From: Paramesorhizobium endophyticum
GTDB taxonomy: Bacteria; Pseudomonadota; Alphaproteobacteria; Rhizobiales; Rhizobiaceae
DNA length: 64,000 nucleotides
NCBI RefSeq assembly: GCF_014640615.1
Contig: NZ_BMHH01000006.1
Coordinates: 1-64,000 of the forward strand
Direction of reading: 5' to 3'
Below, piece after piece: positions 46,718 to 55,988 of this stretch. Below the pieces are notes generated by a model. That model saw only the letters and a program-made list of their open reading frames with translations, made no database searches and was not told where the DNA came from. Position 1 is the first letter of the stretch. Every line of letters begins with the position of its first letter. Both the position numbers and the translations under genes were made by a program.

Positions 46718-47686
46718 TCAAATCTTTCGGAGCGCCACTTCCTCGATAAAATGATTGGCGCCTTTGCGCAGGATCAGGTCGGCGCGGGGGCGTGTCGGCA
46801 GGATGTTATCCCTCAGATTCTTCAAATTGATATTGGTCCACAAGCCCTCGGCGATGGTGAGCGCCGCGTCGTCGGAAAGCTGCGAATAGCGGTGGAAGAA
46901 GGATTGCGGGTCGCGGAAGGCGGTTTCGCGCAGGCGCATGAAGCGGTCGATATACCATTTGCGGATTTCCGCCGTTTCCGCGTCGATATAGATCGAGAAA
47001 TCGAAGAAATCCGAGACGAAGGGCACCATCTTGCCGTCCTCGGGCAGGTCGCGGACCTGGAGCACGTTGATGCCCTCGAAAATCAGGATATCCGGGCGGT
47101 CGATGGTGACATATTCGCCCGGCACCACGTCATAGGTGAGGTGCGAATAGACGGGGGCGCGGACATTGCTCATTCCCGCCTTGATGGAGGAAAGGAACCG
47201 CAGGACGGCGCCGACATCGTAGCTCTCCGGAAAGCCCTTGCGCTCCATCAGGCTCTGCGCGCGTAAGATGGCGTTCGGATAGAGAAAGCCGTCTGTCGTC
47301 ACCAGGTCGACCTTGGGGCTCGACGGCCAGCGGGCGAGGAGTTCCTTCAGCACACGAGCGGTCGTGGATTTTCCGACCGCCACCGAACCGGCGATGCCGA
47401 TGATGAAGGGCGTCTTCACCGCATCGTCCATTTTCAGGAACTGCTGACGCTGGCGGAAGAGAAGCTGGCTCGCCTCGACATGGGCCGACAGAAGCCGCGA
47501 CATAGAGAGATAGATGCGGCGGACTTCTTCAAGATCGATGGGGTCGCCCAGCGAGCGCAGCCGCCGGACTTCCTCCGCCGTCAGCGTCAGCGGCGTATCG
47601 GCGCGGAATTCCGCCCATTCGTCAGCCGAAAACAGGCGATAGGGCGAATATTTGCTCGGGACGAGCTGATCCGTGGCTTCCCACAT
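46718..47686 (-). CDS. coaA: Pantothenate kinase, type I
   Basis: First and regulated step of coenzyme A synthesis. 322 residues, P-loop [17 protein letters not shown], with the later [10 protein letters not shown] and the conserved [10 protein letters not shown] block. It lies 11 bp after hisE on the minus strand, so it is probably the last gene of the his unit, an arrangement frequent in rhizobia and relatives. CoaE, the last step, is also in this window at 60259. Confidence 0.95.
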   Translation of the reverse strand: MWEATDQLVPSKYSPYRLFSADEWAEFRADTPLTLTAEEVRRLRSLGDPIDLEEVRRIYLSMSRLLSAHVEASQLLFRQRQQFLKMDDAVKTPFIIGIAGSVAVGKSTTARVLKELLARWPSSPKVDLVTTDGFLYPNAILRAQSLMERKGFPESYDVGAVLRFLSSIKAGMSNVRAPVYSHLTYDVVPGEYVTIDRPDILIFEGINVLQVRDLPEDGKMVPFVSDFFDFSIYIDAETAEIRKWYIDRFMRLRETAFRDPQSFFHRYSQLSDDAALTIAEGLWTNINLKNLRDNILPTRPRADLILRKGANHFIEEVALRKI

Positions 47687-47697
47687 CGAGGTGCCCC

Positions 47698-48021
47698 TCA
47701 GGAGGTTTTGCGTCCGGCCTTTTCCGCAAGGCCGGATTGCGCGGTGCGCCGTTCGAGTTCCGAGAGAACCGAGGCAAGCTCGACGCCGTTTATCTTCCAG
47801 ACCACCAGGAGATGGTAGAGAAGGTCGGCGCTCTCACTGATGACGCCATCCCTATCGCCCGAAACGGCTGCTATCACCGTCTCGACCGCTTCCTCACCCA
47901 ACTTCTGGGCGGCTTTGCCGACGCCCTTGGCGACGAGGCTCGCCGTATAGGACGAACCGTCCGTGACAGCGGCGCGCTCGGCGACGATGCTCTCCAGATC
48001 CTTGAGAGTAAAATCCGTCAT
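47698..48021 (-). CDS. hisE: Phosphoribosyl-ATP pyrophosphatase
   Basis: Second step of histidine synthesis, hydrolysing phosphoribosyl-ATP. 107 residues. The all-alpha fold is recognisable by [13 protein letters not shown] and [14 protein letters not shown] separate gene, not fused to hisI; hisI and hisG are not in the window. It lies 20 bp after hisF. Confidence 0.96.
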   Translation of the reverse strand: MTDFTLKDLESIVAERAAVTDGSSYTASLVAKGVGKAAQKLGEEAVETVIAAVSGDRDGVISESADLLYHLLVVWKINGVELASVLSELERRTAQSGLAEKAGRKTS

Positions 48022-48041
48022 TTGTCCTCCCCGCCCGAAAT

Positions 48042-48827
48042 TTACTGGGCCGGATCGAGCCGCATAGCGATCCCGGCTTCCGCCATATAGCGCTTTGCCT
48101 CACCGATCGTATAGGTGCCGAAGTGAAAAATTGACGCGGCGAGGACAGCCGTGGCGTGTCCGTCACGAATCCCGGCCACCAGATGGTCGAGATTGCCGAC
48201 GCCGCCGGAGGCGATGACCGGCGCGCGCACCGCATCCGCCACCGCGCGGGTCAGCGCGATATCGTAGCCGGCCTTGGTGCCGTCGCGGTCCATGGAGGTG
48301 AGGAGGATTTCACCCGCGCCGAGATCGACCATGCGCCGGGCAAAATCGATGGCGTCGATGCCTGTCGCCTCGCGTCCGCCATGGGTGAAGATTTCCCAGC
48401 GGTCCGCCTCGTCGGGGCCGGACACTTTCTTGGCGTCAATGGCGACGACGATGCACTGGTTGCCGAACTTATTCGCCGCTTCGGCGACAAAGTCCGGATT
48501 TTTCACCGCTGCCGTGTTGATCGACACCTTGTCGGCCCCGGCGAGCAGCAGCTTGCGGATATCCGCGACCGTGCGTACCCCGCCGCCGACCGTCAACGGC
48601 ATGAAGCATTGCTCGGCCGTGCGCGCGACCACATCGAAGATCGTCTCGCGGTTCTCCGAGGAGGCGGTGATGTCGAGGAAGCAGAGTTCGTCCGCACCGG
48701 CGGCATCATAGGCTTTCGCCGCCTCGACAGGATCGCCGGCATCGATCAGATCGACAAAATTGACGCCCTTGACGACGCGGCCATCTTTCACATCCAGGCA
48801 GGGAATTACGCGGGCCTTGAGTGTCAT
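48042..48827 (-). CDS. hisF: Imidazole glycerol phosphate synthase, cyclase subunit
   Basis: TIM-barrel subunit that forms imidazole glycerol phosphate and AICAR. 261 residues; catalytic Asp in [14 protein letters not shown], and a second near [10 protein letters not shown]. The ATG overlaps the hisA stop (ATGA). With HisH it forms the ammonia-channelling complex. Confidence 0.97.
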   Translation of the reverse strand: MTLKARVIPCLDVKDGRVVKGVNFVDLIDAGDPVEAAKAYDAAGADELCFLDITASSENRETIFDVVARTAEQCFMPLTVGGGVRTVADIRKLLLAGADKVSINTAAVKNPDFVAEAANKFGNQCIVVAIDAKKVSGPDEADRWEIFTHGGREATGIDAIDFARRMVDLGAGEILLTSMDRDGTKAGYDIALTRAVADAVRAPVIASGGVGNLDHLVAGIRDGHATAVLAASIFHFGTYTIGEAKRYMAEAGIAMRLDPAQ

Positions 48828-49555
48828 GCAGCGGCCCTCAAGATTTCCAGCGCTTCTTGAGGATCGATACGCCCATCATAAAGCGCACGGCCGGAAATGG
48901 CGCCTTCGAGCTTGCGGGCGTCGGGCATTGTCATGCGCTTGATATCCTCGATGGAGGCAAGGCCGCCCGAGGCGATGACCGGAATGGAAACGGCGTCCGC
49001 CAGCGCCAGGGTCGATTCCCAATTGATACCGGCCAGAACCCCGTCGCGGTCGATATCGGTGTAGATGATCGCAGCCACGCCCGCACCCTCGAATTTTCTG
49101 GCGAGCTCGATAACGCCGAGTTCCGAGGCTTCCGCCCAGCCCTCGACCGCGACCTTGCCGCCCTTGGCGTCGATGCCGACGGCTATTTTTCCTGGAAATC
49201 TCTTGCAGGCCTCGATGACCAGCGCCGGATCGCGCACGGCGACCGTGCCCAGGATCACCCGCGCAAGGCCCTTTGCCAGCCAGTTTTCGATATGCTCAAG
49301 CGTACGGATACCGCCGCCCAACTGTACCGGATTCTTCGTCCCCTTCAGTATCGCTTCCACTGCCGCGCCATTGACGCTCTCGCCCGCGAAAGCGCCGTTC
49401 AAGTCCACCACATGCAGCCACTCGAAGCCATGTTCCTCGAAGGCTTTCGCCTGTGCGGCGGGGTCGGCGTTATAGACGGTGGCGCTGTCCATATCGCCCA
49501 GCTTCAGGCGAACGCACTGGCCGTCCTTCAAATCGATGGCGGGAAAGAGGATCAT
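48824..49555 (-). CDS. hisA: ProFAR isomerase
   Basis: Isomerises 5'-ProFAR in histidine synthesis. 243 residues from ATG 49555 ([17 protein letters not shown]), with the second catalytic Asp in [12 protein letters not shown]. This ATG overlaps the hisH stop; a GTG three codons upstream is less likely. Paralogous to HisF. Confidence 0.97.
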   Translation of the reverse strand: MILFPAIDLKDGQCVRLKLGDMDSATVYNADPAAQAKAFEEHGFEWLHVVDLNGAFAGESVNGAAVEAILKGTKNPVQLGGGIRTLEHIENWLAKGLARVILGTVAVRDPALVIEACKRFPGKIAVGIDAKGGKVAVEGWAEASELGVIELARKFEGAGVAAIIYTDIDRDGVLAGINWESTLALADAVSIPVIASGGLASIEDIKRMTMPDARKLEGAISGRALYDGRIDPQEALEILRAAA

Positions 49556-50202
49556 GGCTTCCACTTCAGGAAATTGGCGATGAGGGCAAGGCCGAGCGCC
49601 TGGCTCTTTTCGGGATGGAACTGCGTGCCTGCCAGATTGTCGCGGGCGACAGCGGCGGTGATGGGACCGTCGTAATCGGCAGTCGCCAACACATCGTCAG
49701 GGTTTTCCGCCTCGAGCGCATAGGAATGAACAAAATAGGCGTGGAGGCCGTCCGCACCGGTCTTAATTTCGTCGAAGAGCGGGTGGGAATGTTTCACGTG
49801 AATCGTGTTCCAGCCGATCTGGGGGATTTTCAAGGACGGGTCCGATGGCGTCATTTCGCGCACATCGCCCTCAATCCAGCCGAAGCCTTCGGTCACGGTC
49901 TTTTCCAAACCGCGCGAGGACATCAATTGCATGCCGACGCAGATGCCGAGGAACGGGCGCGCCTTGTCTATCGCTACTTCCTGCACCGCCTCCGCCATGC
50001 CTGGCACGGCGGCGAGCCCGCGGCGGCAATCGGCATAGGCGCCGACGCCCGGCAGCACGATGCGGTCGGCGGTCAGCACCCGCTCGGCATCGCTGGTCAG
50101 ATCGATTTGCGCGTCAACGCCGTTTTCCCGCGCGGCGCGCTCGAAAGCCTTGGTCGCGGAACGCAAATTCCCCGAACCGTAATCGATGATGGCGACACGC
50201 AT
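49552..50202 (-). CDS. hisH: Imidazole glycerol phosphate synthase, glutaminase subunit
   Basis: Class I glutaminase that supplies ammonia to HisF. 216 residues from ATG 50202 ([12 protein letters not shown]). Nucleophile Cys in [11 protein letters not shown], His-Glu in [14 protein letters not shown] two codons upstream is possible. It starts 2 bp after the DUF2628 stop. Confidence 0.96.
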   Translation of the reverse strand: MRVAIIDYGSGNLRSATKAFERAARENGVDAQIDLTSDAERVLTADRIVLPGVGAYADCRRGLAAVPGMAEAVQEVAIDKARPFLGICVGMQLMSSRGLEKTVTEGFGWIEGDVREMTPSDPSLKIPQIGWNTIHVKHSHPLFDEIKTGADGLHAYFVHSYALEAENPDDVLATADYDGPITAAVARDNLAGTQFHPEKSQALGLALIANFLKWKP

Positions 50203-50204
50203 TC

Positions 50205-50669
50205 TCAATTTTCTCCGGAAAAGCCGACAAGGCCCAGCCTTGCATCCGGCTGGGTGGAGGCGGATCGGCTGGCGCGCTTCTTCCGCGTGGCCGGAGCCGT
50301 TGCGCCATTAGAGAAATAGCGGATTTCGGCTTCCGCCCGGTCGTCCGCCTCGATGACACCCTTCTCGGCATAGCCCTTGCGGCGCAGCGCGGAAAGACGC
50401 CAATTGTTGCCTTCGAGCGCGACGAGAATGGATATGAGGAGCGTCAGGATGGTAGCGGTGCCGGGTGCGCCCCAATATTCACCGGCCACTCCCAATGCCA
50501 CCGCCGCGGCCAGAACCAGGCCAGCCTCGAACCAGAGGCGATAGAAGAGAAGCCAGATGACGGGCATGATCAGCGCCAAAAACGAAAAGCCGTCACGGAC
50601 GAAAACCGTGCGCTCCGCCGTGTCTTTGCCCGTTTCCGCCGGCGGCTCCATGACGACATAGCTTGCCAT
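50205..50669 (-). CDS. DUF2628 membrane protein in the his operon
   Basis: 154 residues with about three hydrophobic segments (roughly 28-45, 48-66 and 70-88, e.g. [18 protein letters not shown]) and a basic C-terminal tail (RKKRASRS). It matches the DUF2628 pattern, of unknown function. It sits between hisB and hisH in a tightly packed operon (4 bp and 2 bp gaps), an order kept in related genomes. A link to histidine synthesis is only positional. Confidence 0.83.
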   Translation of the reverse strand: MASYVVMEPPAETGKDTAERTVFVRDGFSFLALIMPVIWLLFYRLWFEAGLVLAAAVALGVAGEYWGAPGTATILTLLISILVALEGNNWRLSALRRKGYAEKGVIEADDRAEAEIRYFSNGATAPATRKKRASRSASTQPDARLGLVGFSGEN

Positions 50670-50673
50670 GTGA

Positions 50674-51282
50674 TCAGCCTTTCAGAGTGCCCTTGGTGGA
50701 GGGGATCGCGTCCTTCTGGCGCGGATCGGCTTCGATTGCCGTCCGCAGCGCACGCGCCACCGCCTTGAAGCAGGTCTCGGCGATATGGTGATTGTTTGCG
50801 CCGTAATGATTGGTCACATGCAGGGTGATCCCGGCATTTTGCGCCAGCGCGTGGAAGAATTCGCGCACCAGCTCGGTATCGAAAGTGCCGATCTTCGGCG
50901 CAGAGAATTCCACCTGCCAGACGAGGAACGGGCGGCCCGACACATCGAGCGCGGCGCGCGTCAATGTTTCATCCATGGCGAGGTCGATGGAGGCATAGCG
51001 CATGATGCCACGCCGTTCGCCCAGCGCCTTGGCGATGGCCTGCCCGATGGCGATGCCGGTATCTTCAACCGTATGATGATCATCGATATGGAGATCGCCC
51101 TTGGCCTTGATCTTCATGTCGATCAGCGAGTGGCGCGAAAGCTGCTCCAGCATATGGTCGAAAAAGCCGACGCCCGTGGAGATCTCGAACGCCCCGGTAC
51201 CGTCGAGATCGACGGAAACGGCGATGCTGGTTTCCTTTGTGGTGCGCTCTACCGACGCAGTGCGGTTGCTGTTCGATGCCAT
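50674..51282 (-). CDS. hisB: Imidazoleglycerol-phosphate dehydratase
   Basis: Seventh step of histidine synthesis. 202 residues; manganese ligands in [14 protein letters not shown] and [11 protein letters not shown] and in the second-repeat [15 protein letters not shown]. Single-function IGPD, without the phosphatase domain of E. coli HisB. First gene of the unit hisB-DUF2628-hisH-hisA-hisF-hisE-coaA. It is divergent from hslV. Confidence 0.97.
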   Translation of the reverse strand: MASNSNRTASVERTTKETSIAVSVDLDGTGAFEISTGVGFFDHMLEQLSRHSLIDMKIKAKGDLHIDDHHTVEDTGIAIGQAIAKALGERRGIMRYASIDLAMDETLTRAALDVSGRPFLVWQVEFSAPKIGTFDTELVREFFHALAQNAGITLHVTNHYGANNHHIAETCFKAVARALRTAIEADPRQKDAIPSTKGTLKG

Positions 51283-51358
51283 GGTTTATTCCCGCTGTCG
51301 TAAGTTAACCCGCTTCTAGAACAGCGAGCGTCCTTTGCCAAATGAATGTTTCCTGGAG

Positions 51359-51526
51359 CCCTTCACCCTCGTGGTTCGAGGCTCCCCTTCGAGGCTCGCT
51401 TCGCGAGCACCTCAGGGTCGCACCTCACCATGAGGGTGAAGGGGCGCCGGCGCTTCCTGTAGCCCTCATCCTGAGGCGCTCGTGGAGCGCAGCGGAACGA
51501 GCCTCGAAGGGCGAGGGCGCTTGGCA
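51359..51526. repeat. Paired GAGGCTC-type palindromic intergenic repeats (copy 2)
   Basis: Units at about 51359-51447 and 51463-51526 match those at 3918-4143 and 53575-53744 (CCCTTCACCCTCGTGGTTCGAGGCTC, GCCCTCATCCTGAGG...GAGCCTCGAAGGGCGAGGG). They occupy most of the 393 bp between hisB and hslV. The remaining 150 bp before hslV should hold its promoter; I could not assign a heat-shock box with confidence. Confidence 0.8.
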
Positions 51527-51675
51527 ATTCCGCCACAAGCCCGAGCACGAGGACTGAAGGAATGTTAAGCCAAAGCGGTTTGCATTTCGTTCATGCGTTC
51601 ATACATAGACTGGCATCAAGGGGTTCCATGTTGCCGCCGTTGACGGGGCGAGGGGCCTGCTCAACGGAGTTTTTC

Positions 51676-52230
51676 ATGATCGAACATAATCCCAACACCA
51701 TTTACGGCACCACGATCGTCACCATCCGCAAGGGCGGCAAGGTGGTGATCGCCGGCGATGGGCAGGTCTCGCTCGGCCAGACGGTGATGAAGGGCAATGC
51801 GCGCAAGGTGCGCCGCATCGGCAAGGGTAATGTCATCGCGGGCTTTGCCGGCGCAACCGCCGACGCCTTCACGCTGCTGGAAAGGCTGGAATCGAAGCTC
51901 GAGCAATATCCCGACCAGCTGATGCGTGCCTCAGTGGAACTTGCCAAGGACTGGCGCACTGACCGCTACCTGCGCCGCCTCGAGGCGATGATGCTGGTGG
52001 CGGACAGCCAGGTTACCCTGGCGCTGACCGGCACGGGCGACGTGCTGGAGCCGGAACATGGCGTTATGGCCATCGGCTCCGGCGGCAATTACGCGCTCGC
52101 CGCGGCGCGGGCACTGATCGATACGGATATGAACGCCGAGGATATCGCACGCCGGGCCATGCAGATCGCCGCCGATATATGCGTCTACACCAACAGCAAT
52201 ATCATCCTCGAAAGCATCGACGCCGCGTAA
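51676..52230 (+). CDS. hslV: ATP-dependent protease, peptidase subunit HslV
   Basis: 184 residues from ATG 51676. Eleven residues are expected to be cut off so that Thr12 ([13 protein letters not shown]) becomes the catalytic N-terminal threonine of the proteasome-like core. [20 protein letters not shown] is conserved. It forms a dodecamer capped by HslU. It is divergent from hisB and 21 bp before hslU. Confidence 0.97.
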   Translation: MIEHNPNTIYGTTIVTIRKGGKVVIAGDGQVSLGQTVMKGNARKVRRIGKGNVIAGFAGATADAFTLLERLESKLEQYPDQLMRASVELAKDWRTDRYLRRLEAMMLVADSQVTLALTGTGDVLEPEHGVMAIGSGGNYALAAARALIDTDMNAEDIARRAMQIAADICVYTNSNIILESIDAA

Positions 52231-52251
52231 CGGTGAACTGGAATCAGAAGA

Positions 52252-53559
52252 ATGACAACATTTTCCCCCCGCGAGATCGTTTCCGAACTCGACCGCTTCA
52301 TTATCGGGCAGAAGGACGCCAAGCGCGCCGTGGCCATTGCGCTGCGCAATCGCTGGCGGCGCCAGCAGCTCGAAGGGCAGATGCGCGAAGAGGTGATGCC
52401 CAAGAACATCCTGATGATCGGACCGACCGGCGTGGGCAAAACCGAAATCTCCCGCCGCCTCGCCAAGCTGGCGGGCGCGCCCTTCATCAAGGTGGAAGCG
52501 ACGAAGTTCACCGAGGTCGGCTATGTCGGCCGCGATGTGGAGCAGATCATCCGTGATCTCGTAGAAGTCGCCATCGGCCTCGTGCGCGAGAAGAAGCGCG
52601 AGGAGGTGAAGGCGCGGGCGCATCTCAACGCCGAGGAACGGGTGCTCGATGCGCTTGTCGGCAAGACGGCGAGCCCGGCAACGCGCGATTCCTTCCGCAA
52701 GAAGCTGCGCGACGGGCTGCTCGACGACAAGGAAATCGAGGTGGAGGTGGCCGACAGCGGTTCCGGCATGCCGAGCTTCGAAATTCCGGGGATGCCGGGC
52801 GCCAATATCGGCGTGCTGAATCTGAGCGACATGCTCGGCAAGGCTATGGGCGGACGCACCAAGCTGCGCAAGACCACGGTGAAGGAATCCTACGGCCTGC
52901 TCATCAATGACGAGTCCGACAAGCTGCTCGACCAGGAGCAGATCGTGCAGGAGGCGCTGCGGTCGACGGAAGATGACGGCATCGTCTTTCTCGACGAGAT
53001 CGACAAGATCGCCGCGCGTGATGGCGGCGTCGGCGCAGGTGTCTCACGCGAGGGCGTGCAGCGCGATCTGCTGCCGCTGGTCGAGGGAACGACGGTGGCG
53101 ACAAAATATGGGCCGGTGAAGACGGACCACATCCTGTTCATCGCCTCGGGCGCTTTCCATGTTTCGAAGCCATCGGATCTGCTACCCGAATTGCAGGGCC
53201 GCCTCCCGATCCGCGTCGAGCTCAATGCGCTGACGCGGGAGGATTTCCGCCGGATCCTTACGGAGACCGAGGCGAGCCTGATCAAGCAATATATCGCGCT
53301 TATGGCGACGGAAGAGGTGACGCTCGACATCACCGACGATGCCATTGACGCGCTCGCCGATATCGCTGTGGACCTGAACTCCAGCGTTGAGAATATCGGC
53401 GCGCGGCGGCTGCAGACGGTGATGGAGCGGGTGCTCGACGAAATCTCCTTCGCCGCGCCGGACAAATCCGGCACGACCTTCACCGTCGATGCCAAATATG
53501 TGCGGGATACAGTCGGCGACCTAGCCAAGAATGCGGACTTGTCGCGGTTTATTTTGTAA
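52252..53559 (+). CDS. hslU: ATP-dependent protease ATPase subunit HslU
   Basis: AAA+ unfoldase of 435 residues. Walker [16 protein letters not shown], pore loop [10 protein letters not shown], Walker [13 protein letters not shown], and the C-terminal end FIL that docks into HslV. The intermediate I domain (about 110-240) is present. Co-transcribed with hslV and followed by palindromic repeats. Confidence 0.97.
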   Translation: MTTFSPREIVSELDRFIIGQKDAKRAVAIALRNRWRRQQLEGQMREEVMPKNILMIGPTGVGKTEISRRLAKLAGAPFIKVEATKFTEVGYVGRDVEQIIRDLVEVAIGLVREKKREEVKARAHLNAEERVLDALVGKTASPATRDSFRKKLRDGLLDDKEIEVEVADSGSGMPSFEIPGMPGANIGVLNLSDMLGKAMGGRTKLRKTTVKESYGLLINDESDKLLDQEQIVQEALRSTEDDGIVFLDEIDKIAARDGGVGAGVSREGVQRDLLPLVEGTTVATKYGPVKTDHILFIASGAFHVSKPSDLLPELQGRLPIRVELNALTREDFRRILTETEASLIKQYIALMATEEVTLDITDDAIDALADIAVDLNSSVENIGARRLQTVMERVLDEISFAAPDKSGTTFTVDAKYVRDTVGDLAKNADLSRFIL

Positions 53560-53574
53560 GGGGCATATACGATC

Positions 53575-53744
53575 CCCTTCACCCTCGTCCTTCGAGGCTC
53601 CGCTTCGCTCCGCACCTCAGGATGAGGGTGAAGGGGCGTCGCGCCTCTCATCCGATGGCGGCTGCGGCGATCCATCAGCCCTCATGGTGAGGTGCGAATG
53701 GAGCGCAGCGGAATTCGCCTCGAACCACGAGGGCGCTTGGCACC
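53575..53744. repeat. Paired GAGGCTC-type palindromic intergenic repeats (copy 3)
   Basis: Units at 53575-53639 and about 53677-53744, homologous to the pairs at 3918 and 51359. The first unit is a near-perfect hairpin of CCCCTTCACCCTCGTCC / GGATGAGGGTGAAGGGG type. They fill most of the 350 bp between hslU and the DUF1402 gene; the rest includes a terminator at 53815. Confidence 0.8.
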
Positions 53745-53814
53745 GATACACGAATCGCACCTTTCGTTTTACGTGAAACGGTGTGGCATTCCAGCATCGC
53801 CGTTAACTAATCGT

Positions 53815-53845
53815 AAAACCCCCTCGACTTCACCGAGGGGGTTTT
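53815..53845 (+). terminator. Strong rho-independent terminator after hslVU
   Basis: AAAACCCCCTCG (53815-53826) pairs perfectly over 12 bp with CGAGGGGGTTTT (53834-53845), 7-nt loop, then CTATT. It lies 255 nt after the hslU stop and 65 nt before the next start. Confidence 0.88.
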
Positions 53846-53909
53846 CTATTTTCCGCCCCGACGTTCCACCAACGGAACGTTTGATTTCCCCGGGGCTGAC
53901 CGCACAGAC

Positions 53910-54881
53910 ATGAAGAGCCTGTTAACCCTTATCGCCGGCATGGGCCTCTTTGCCGCGAGCCTCCTCAGCTTCGGCGACGCTAATGCGGCCACGCTGGTTC
54001 CCCCAGGAAACCGCAATGCGGAACAGCCCAGCATTCCCGGCGCCTCGGCCAAGCGCACGCGCGAACTCAAGACGACCTACGATGCGAAGTACCGCAAGAT
54101 CTATGATCTGCTGAAGCGCGACGCGGGATTGCGGACGAAGATCAAGAATATTGCTGCCGACTATGGCATCGATCCCATCCATATAGCCGGGGCCATCGTC
54201 GGCGAGCATACCTATAATGTGGATGTATATGACCGGCTCCAGACCTATTACGTCAAGGCCATGTCCTATGCGCGGCAGGGGGTGAGCTTCGATTATAATG
54301 GCGAGGCGGTGGGGGATTTCGTGAAGCGGCCGGAATTTTCGGCCTGTGGCAGCTTTACGGACAGCTATTCCCTCTGGGATTGCCGCGAGGATGTGTGGAA
54401 CCGGACGTTCCGCGGTCGCCGGGTAGATGGCAAATCCTATCCCAACCAGCGTTTCAGCGCCGTTTTTTTCCAGCCCTTCTATGCGGGGCAGACGTTTGGG
54501 CTCGGACAGATCAATCCGCTGACGGCCTTGCAGATGTCTGATATGGTCAACCGCATCTCCGGCCTGCCCAAGCTCGACGCCGAAGACGGCAATACGGTCT
54601 ACAAGACGATCATGGATCCAGACCTGACGCTGCCTTATGTGGCGGCGACGCTAAAACACTCCATCGACGCCTACCGGCAATTCGCCGATTTCGACATTTC
54701 GAAGAATCCCGGCATCACCGCGACGCTTTACAATACCGGCGGGGCCGATGAACGCGCCCGTGCGCTTGGCCGGGAAAATGCGAAGCGCAGGGCGGCGGGC
54801 CAGGAGCTGCTGCTGCCGCAGGAAAATTATTATGGCTGGCTGGTGAACAGCAAGCTGGATGAACTCAAGGAGCTTTTCTAG
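53910..54881 (+). CDS. DUF1402 exported protein, lysozyme-like
   Basis: 323 residues with a clear signal peptide (MKSLLTLIAGMGLFAASLLS, cut near DANA). The family is DUF1402, found in alphaproteobacteria, function unassigned. Three short blocks echo the lytic transglycosylase fold in order: IVGEHTYN (possible catalytic Glu), TFGLGQINPLTALQM (like GLMQVMP) and ATLYNTGG (like AYNAG). A peptidoglycan-cleaving role in the periplasm is my inference, not established. Its last 4 bp overlap the convergent XRE gene. Confidence 0.75.
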   Translation: MKSLLTLIAGMGLFAASLLSFGDANAATLVPPGNRNAEQPSIPGASAKRTRELKTTYDAKYRKIYDLLKRDAGLRTKIKNIAADYGIDPIHIAGAIVGEHTYNVDVYDRLQTYYVKAMSYARQGVSFDYNGEAVGDFVKRPEFSACGSFTDSYSLWDCREDVWNRTFRGRRVDGKSYPNQRFSAVFFQPFYAGQTFGLGQINPLTALQMSDMVNRISGLPKLDAEDGNTVYKTIMDPDLTLPYVAATLKHSIDAYRQFADFDISKNPGITATLYNTGGADERARALGRENAKRRAAGQELLLPQENYYGWLVNSKLDELKELF

Positions 54882-55258
54882 CTTCGCATTGTCTTGCGCC
54901 GCTTCCTTGCAGCCTTGACCTCTTCGGTGAGCGACAGGATCGTCTCGCGGTCGATCATGCGGATACTGGAGGCGATCAGATTGGCGAGTTCGGTGGCTTC
55001 CGGCGAAAGGCCCGCTGTGTCGATCACGACGCGGGGATGCGAAATCTTCGCCAGTTGCTGCAATTCCTCCGCCTCGTCCCAGATGATGTTGAAATAGGTG
55101 ATGATCCGCTGGAGAAGGTCCCAGGTCGGCTGGCCGCGGCGACCGTGCTCCAGCGCCGAGAGGTAGGCCGCCGAAACCCCGATCTTCGCGGCCATTTCCT
55201 TCTGCGAGACGTTGCGCTCTTCGCGCAGTTCCCGCAGGCGCTTGCCGAAGGGTGTCAT
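54878..55258 (-). CDS. XRE-family transcriptional regulator
   Basis: 126 residues from ATG 55258. An N-terminal helix-turn-helix (about 5-60) reads FGKRLRELREERNVSQKEMA with the recognition part VSAAYLSALEHGRRG. A C-terminal part (about 75-126) follows, without a recognisable domain. It is 13 bp after the Smr gene, probably one message. Targets unknown; the neighbouring mltA and DUF1402 genes are possible candidates. Confidence 0.88.
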   Translation of the reverse strand: MTPFGKRLRELREERNVSQKEMAAKIGVSAAYLSALEHGRRGQPTWDLLQRIITYFNIIWDEAEELQQLAKISHPRVVIDTAGLSPEATELANLIASSIRMIDRETILSLTEEVKAARKRRKTMRS

Positions 55259-55271
55259 GGCCTTTTCCCCA

Positions 55272-55877
55272 TCATGTTGTAGTGCGGCGCAGGCGGACAT
55301 AGAGCGCGCCATGGCCGCCATGCTTGCGCGCTGCATCCTCGTAAGCGCTGACCAGAATGCGGAAAGCGGGCGTGGAAAACCAATGCGGCACCGCCTGGCG
55401 CAATATGCCCTCGCTGCCGGAAGACGAGCCTTTGCCGGTGATGACAAGCACATGGCGCAGGCCCCGAGAACGGGCATCGAGCAGGAAGCCATAGAGCAGC
55501 CCATGCGCCTCGCCTTGCGTCAGGCCGTGCAGATCGATCCGCGCCTCGATATCGAGCCGGCCCTTGGCGATTTTGCGATGCGTCGTCCGGTCGAGCGGGT
55601 GGGGCGGATATGGCTCGCGCGGGGGCTGTTTTGGCTTCGCTGCAGGCGGGAGGGCAGGGGGCACCTGCCCCACTTGCGGCGGCGATGCTGGCTCCCGTCC
55701 GCCGACTTCCGCTTCCCAGAGCTCGAAATCATCGGGCAATTTAGGGAGGCGCGAGGCGCGAGGCTTCAGGGGACGTGTGGTGCGGGCGACGGTTTCCCAG
55801 AGAATACGGTCTTCCAGCCGCAACGGGGTTTGCGGCCAGTCGTCAGCATCTTTCGGTTTCTTGTCGCGGGGTGCCAT
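55272..55877 (-). CDS. Smr-domain protein
   Basis: 201 residues. A Pro-rich, variable N-terminal half (about 45-95) precedes an Smr (MutS2-related) domain at about 110-195. It has IDLHGLTQGEAHGLLYGFL, HVLVITGKG and the C-terminal GGHGALYVRLRR. Smr domains are nucleases or nucleic-acid binders. This type, without MutS parts, is common next to mltA in rhizobia-like genomes. Function unknown. Confidence 0.9.
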   Translation of the reverse strand: MAPRDKKPKDADDWPQTPLRLEDRILWETVARTTRPLKPRASRLPKLPDDFELWEAEVGGREPASPPQVGQVPPALPPAAKPKQPPREPYPPHPLDRTTHRKIAKGRLDIEARIDLHGLTQGEAHGLLYGFLLDARSRGLRHVLVITGKGSSSGSEGILRQAVPHWFSTPAFRILVSAYEDAARKHGGHGALYVRLRRTTT

Positions 55878-55890
55878 AAATCACCCCTTT

Positions 55891-55930
55891 AGAGCAGGAT
55901 GCAATGAAATTGAAACAGGCATCCTGCTCT
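55891..55930. repeat. 12-bp perfect inverted repeat upstream of the Smr gene
   Basis: AGAGCAGGATGC (55891-55902) and GCATCCTGCTCT (55919-55930) pair perfectly across a 16-nt loop containing TGAAATTGAAAC. It is followed after 16 nt by the 42-nt repeat at 55947, forming a composite element between mltA's stop and the Smr start. Confidence 0.8.
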
Positions 55931-55946
55931 AACTCTTTGTTTCGCC

Positions 55947-55988
55947 GCATGATCTTACCTGGAAGTCTACAACTTTTCGGGATCATGC
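55947..55988 (-). repeat. 42-nt palindromic repeat (copy 3)
   Basis: GCATGATC (55947-55954) ... GATCATGC (55981-55988), differing from the copy at 17295 at only a few central bases. The last base is also the last base of the mltA stop codon, so the element abuts the gene exactly and may act as its terminator hairpin. Confidence 0.82.

Noticed and set aside
51359-53744. Repeats around hslVU considered as CRISPR
   Set aside because: Units are long, palindromic, paired and unevenly spaced, with no unique spacers and no cas genes.
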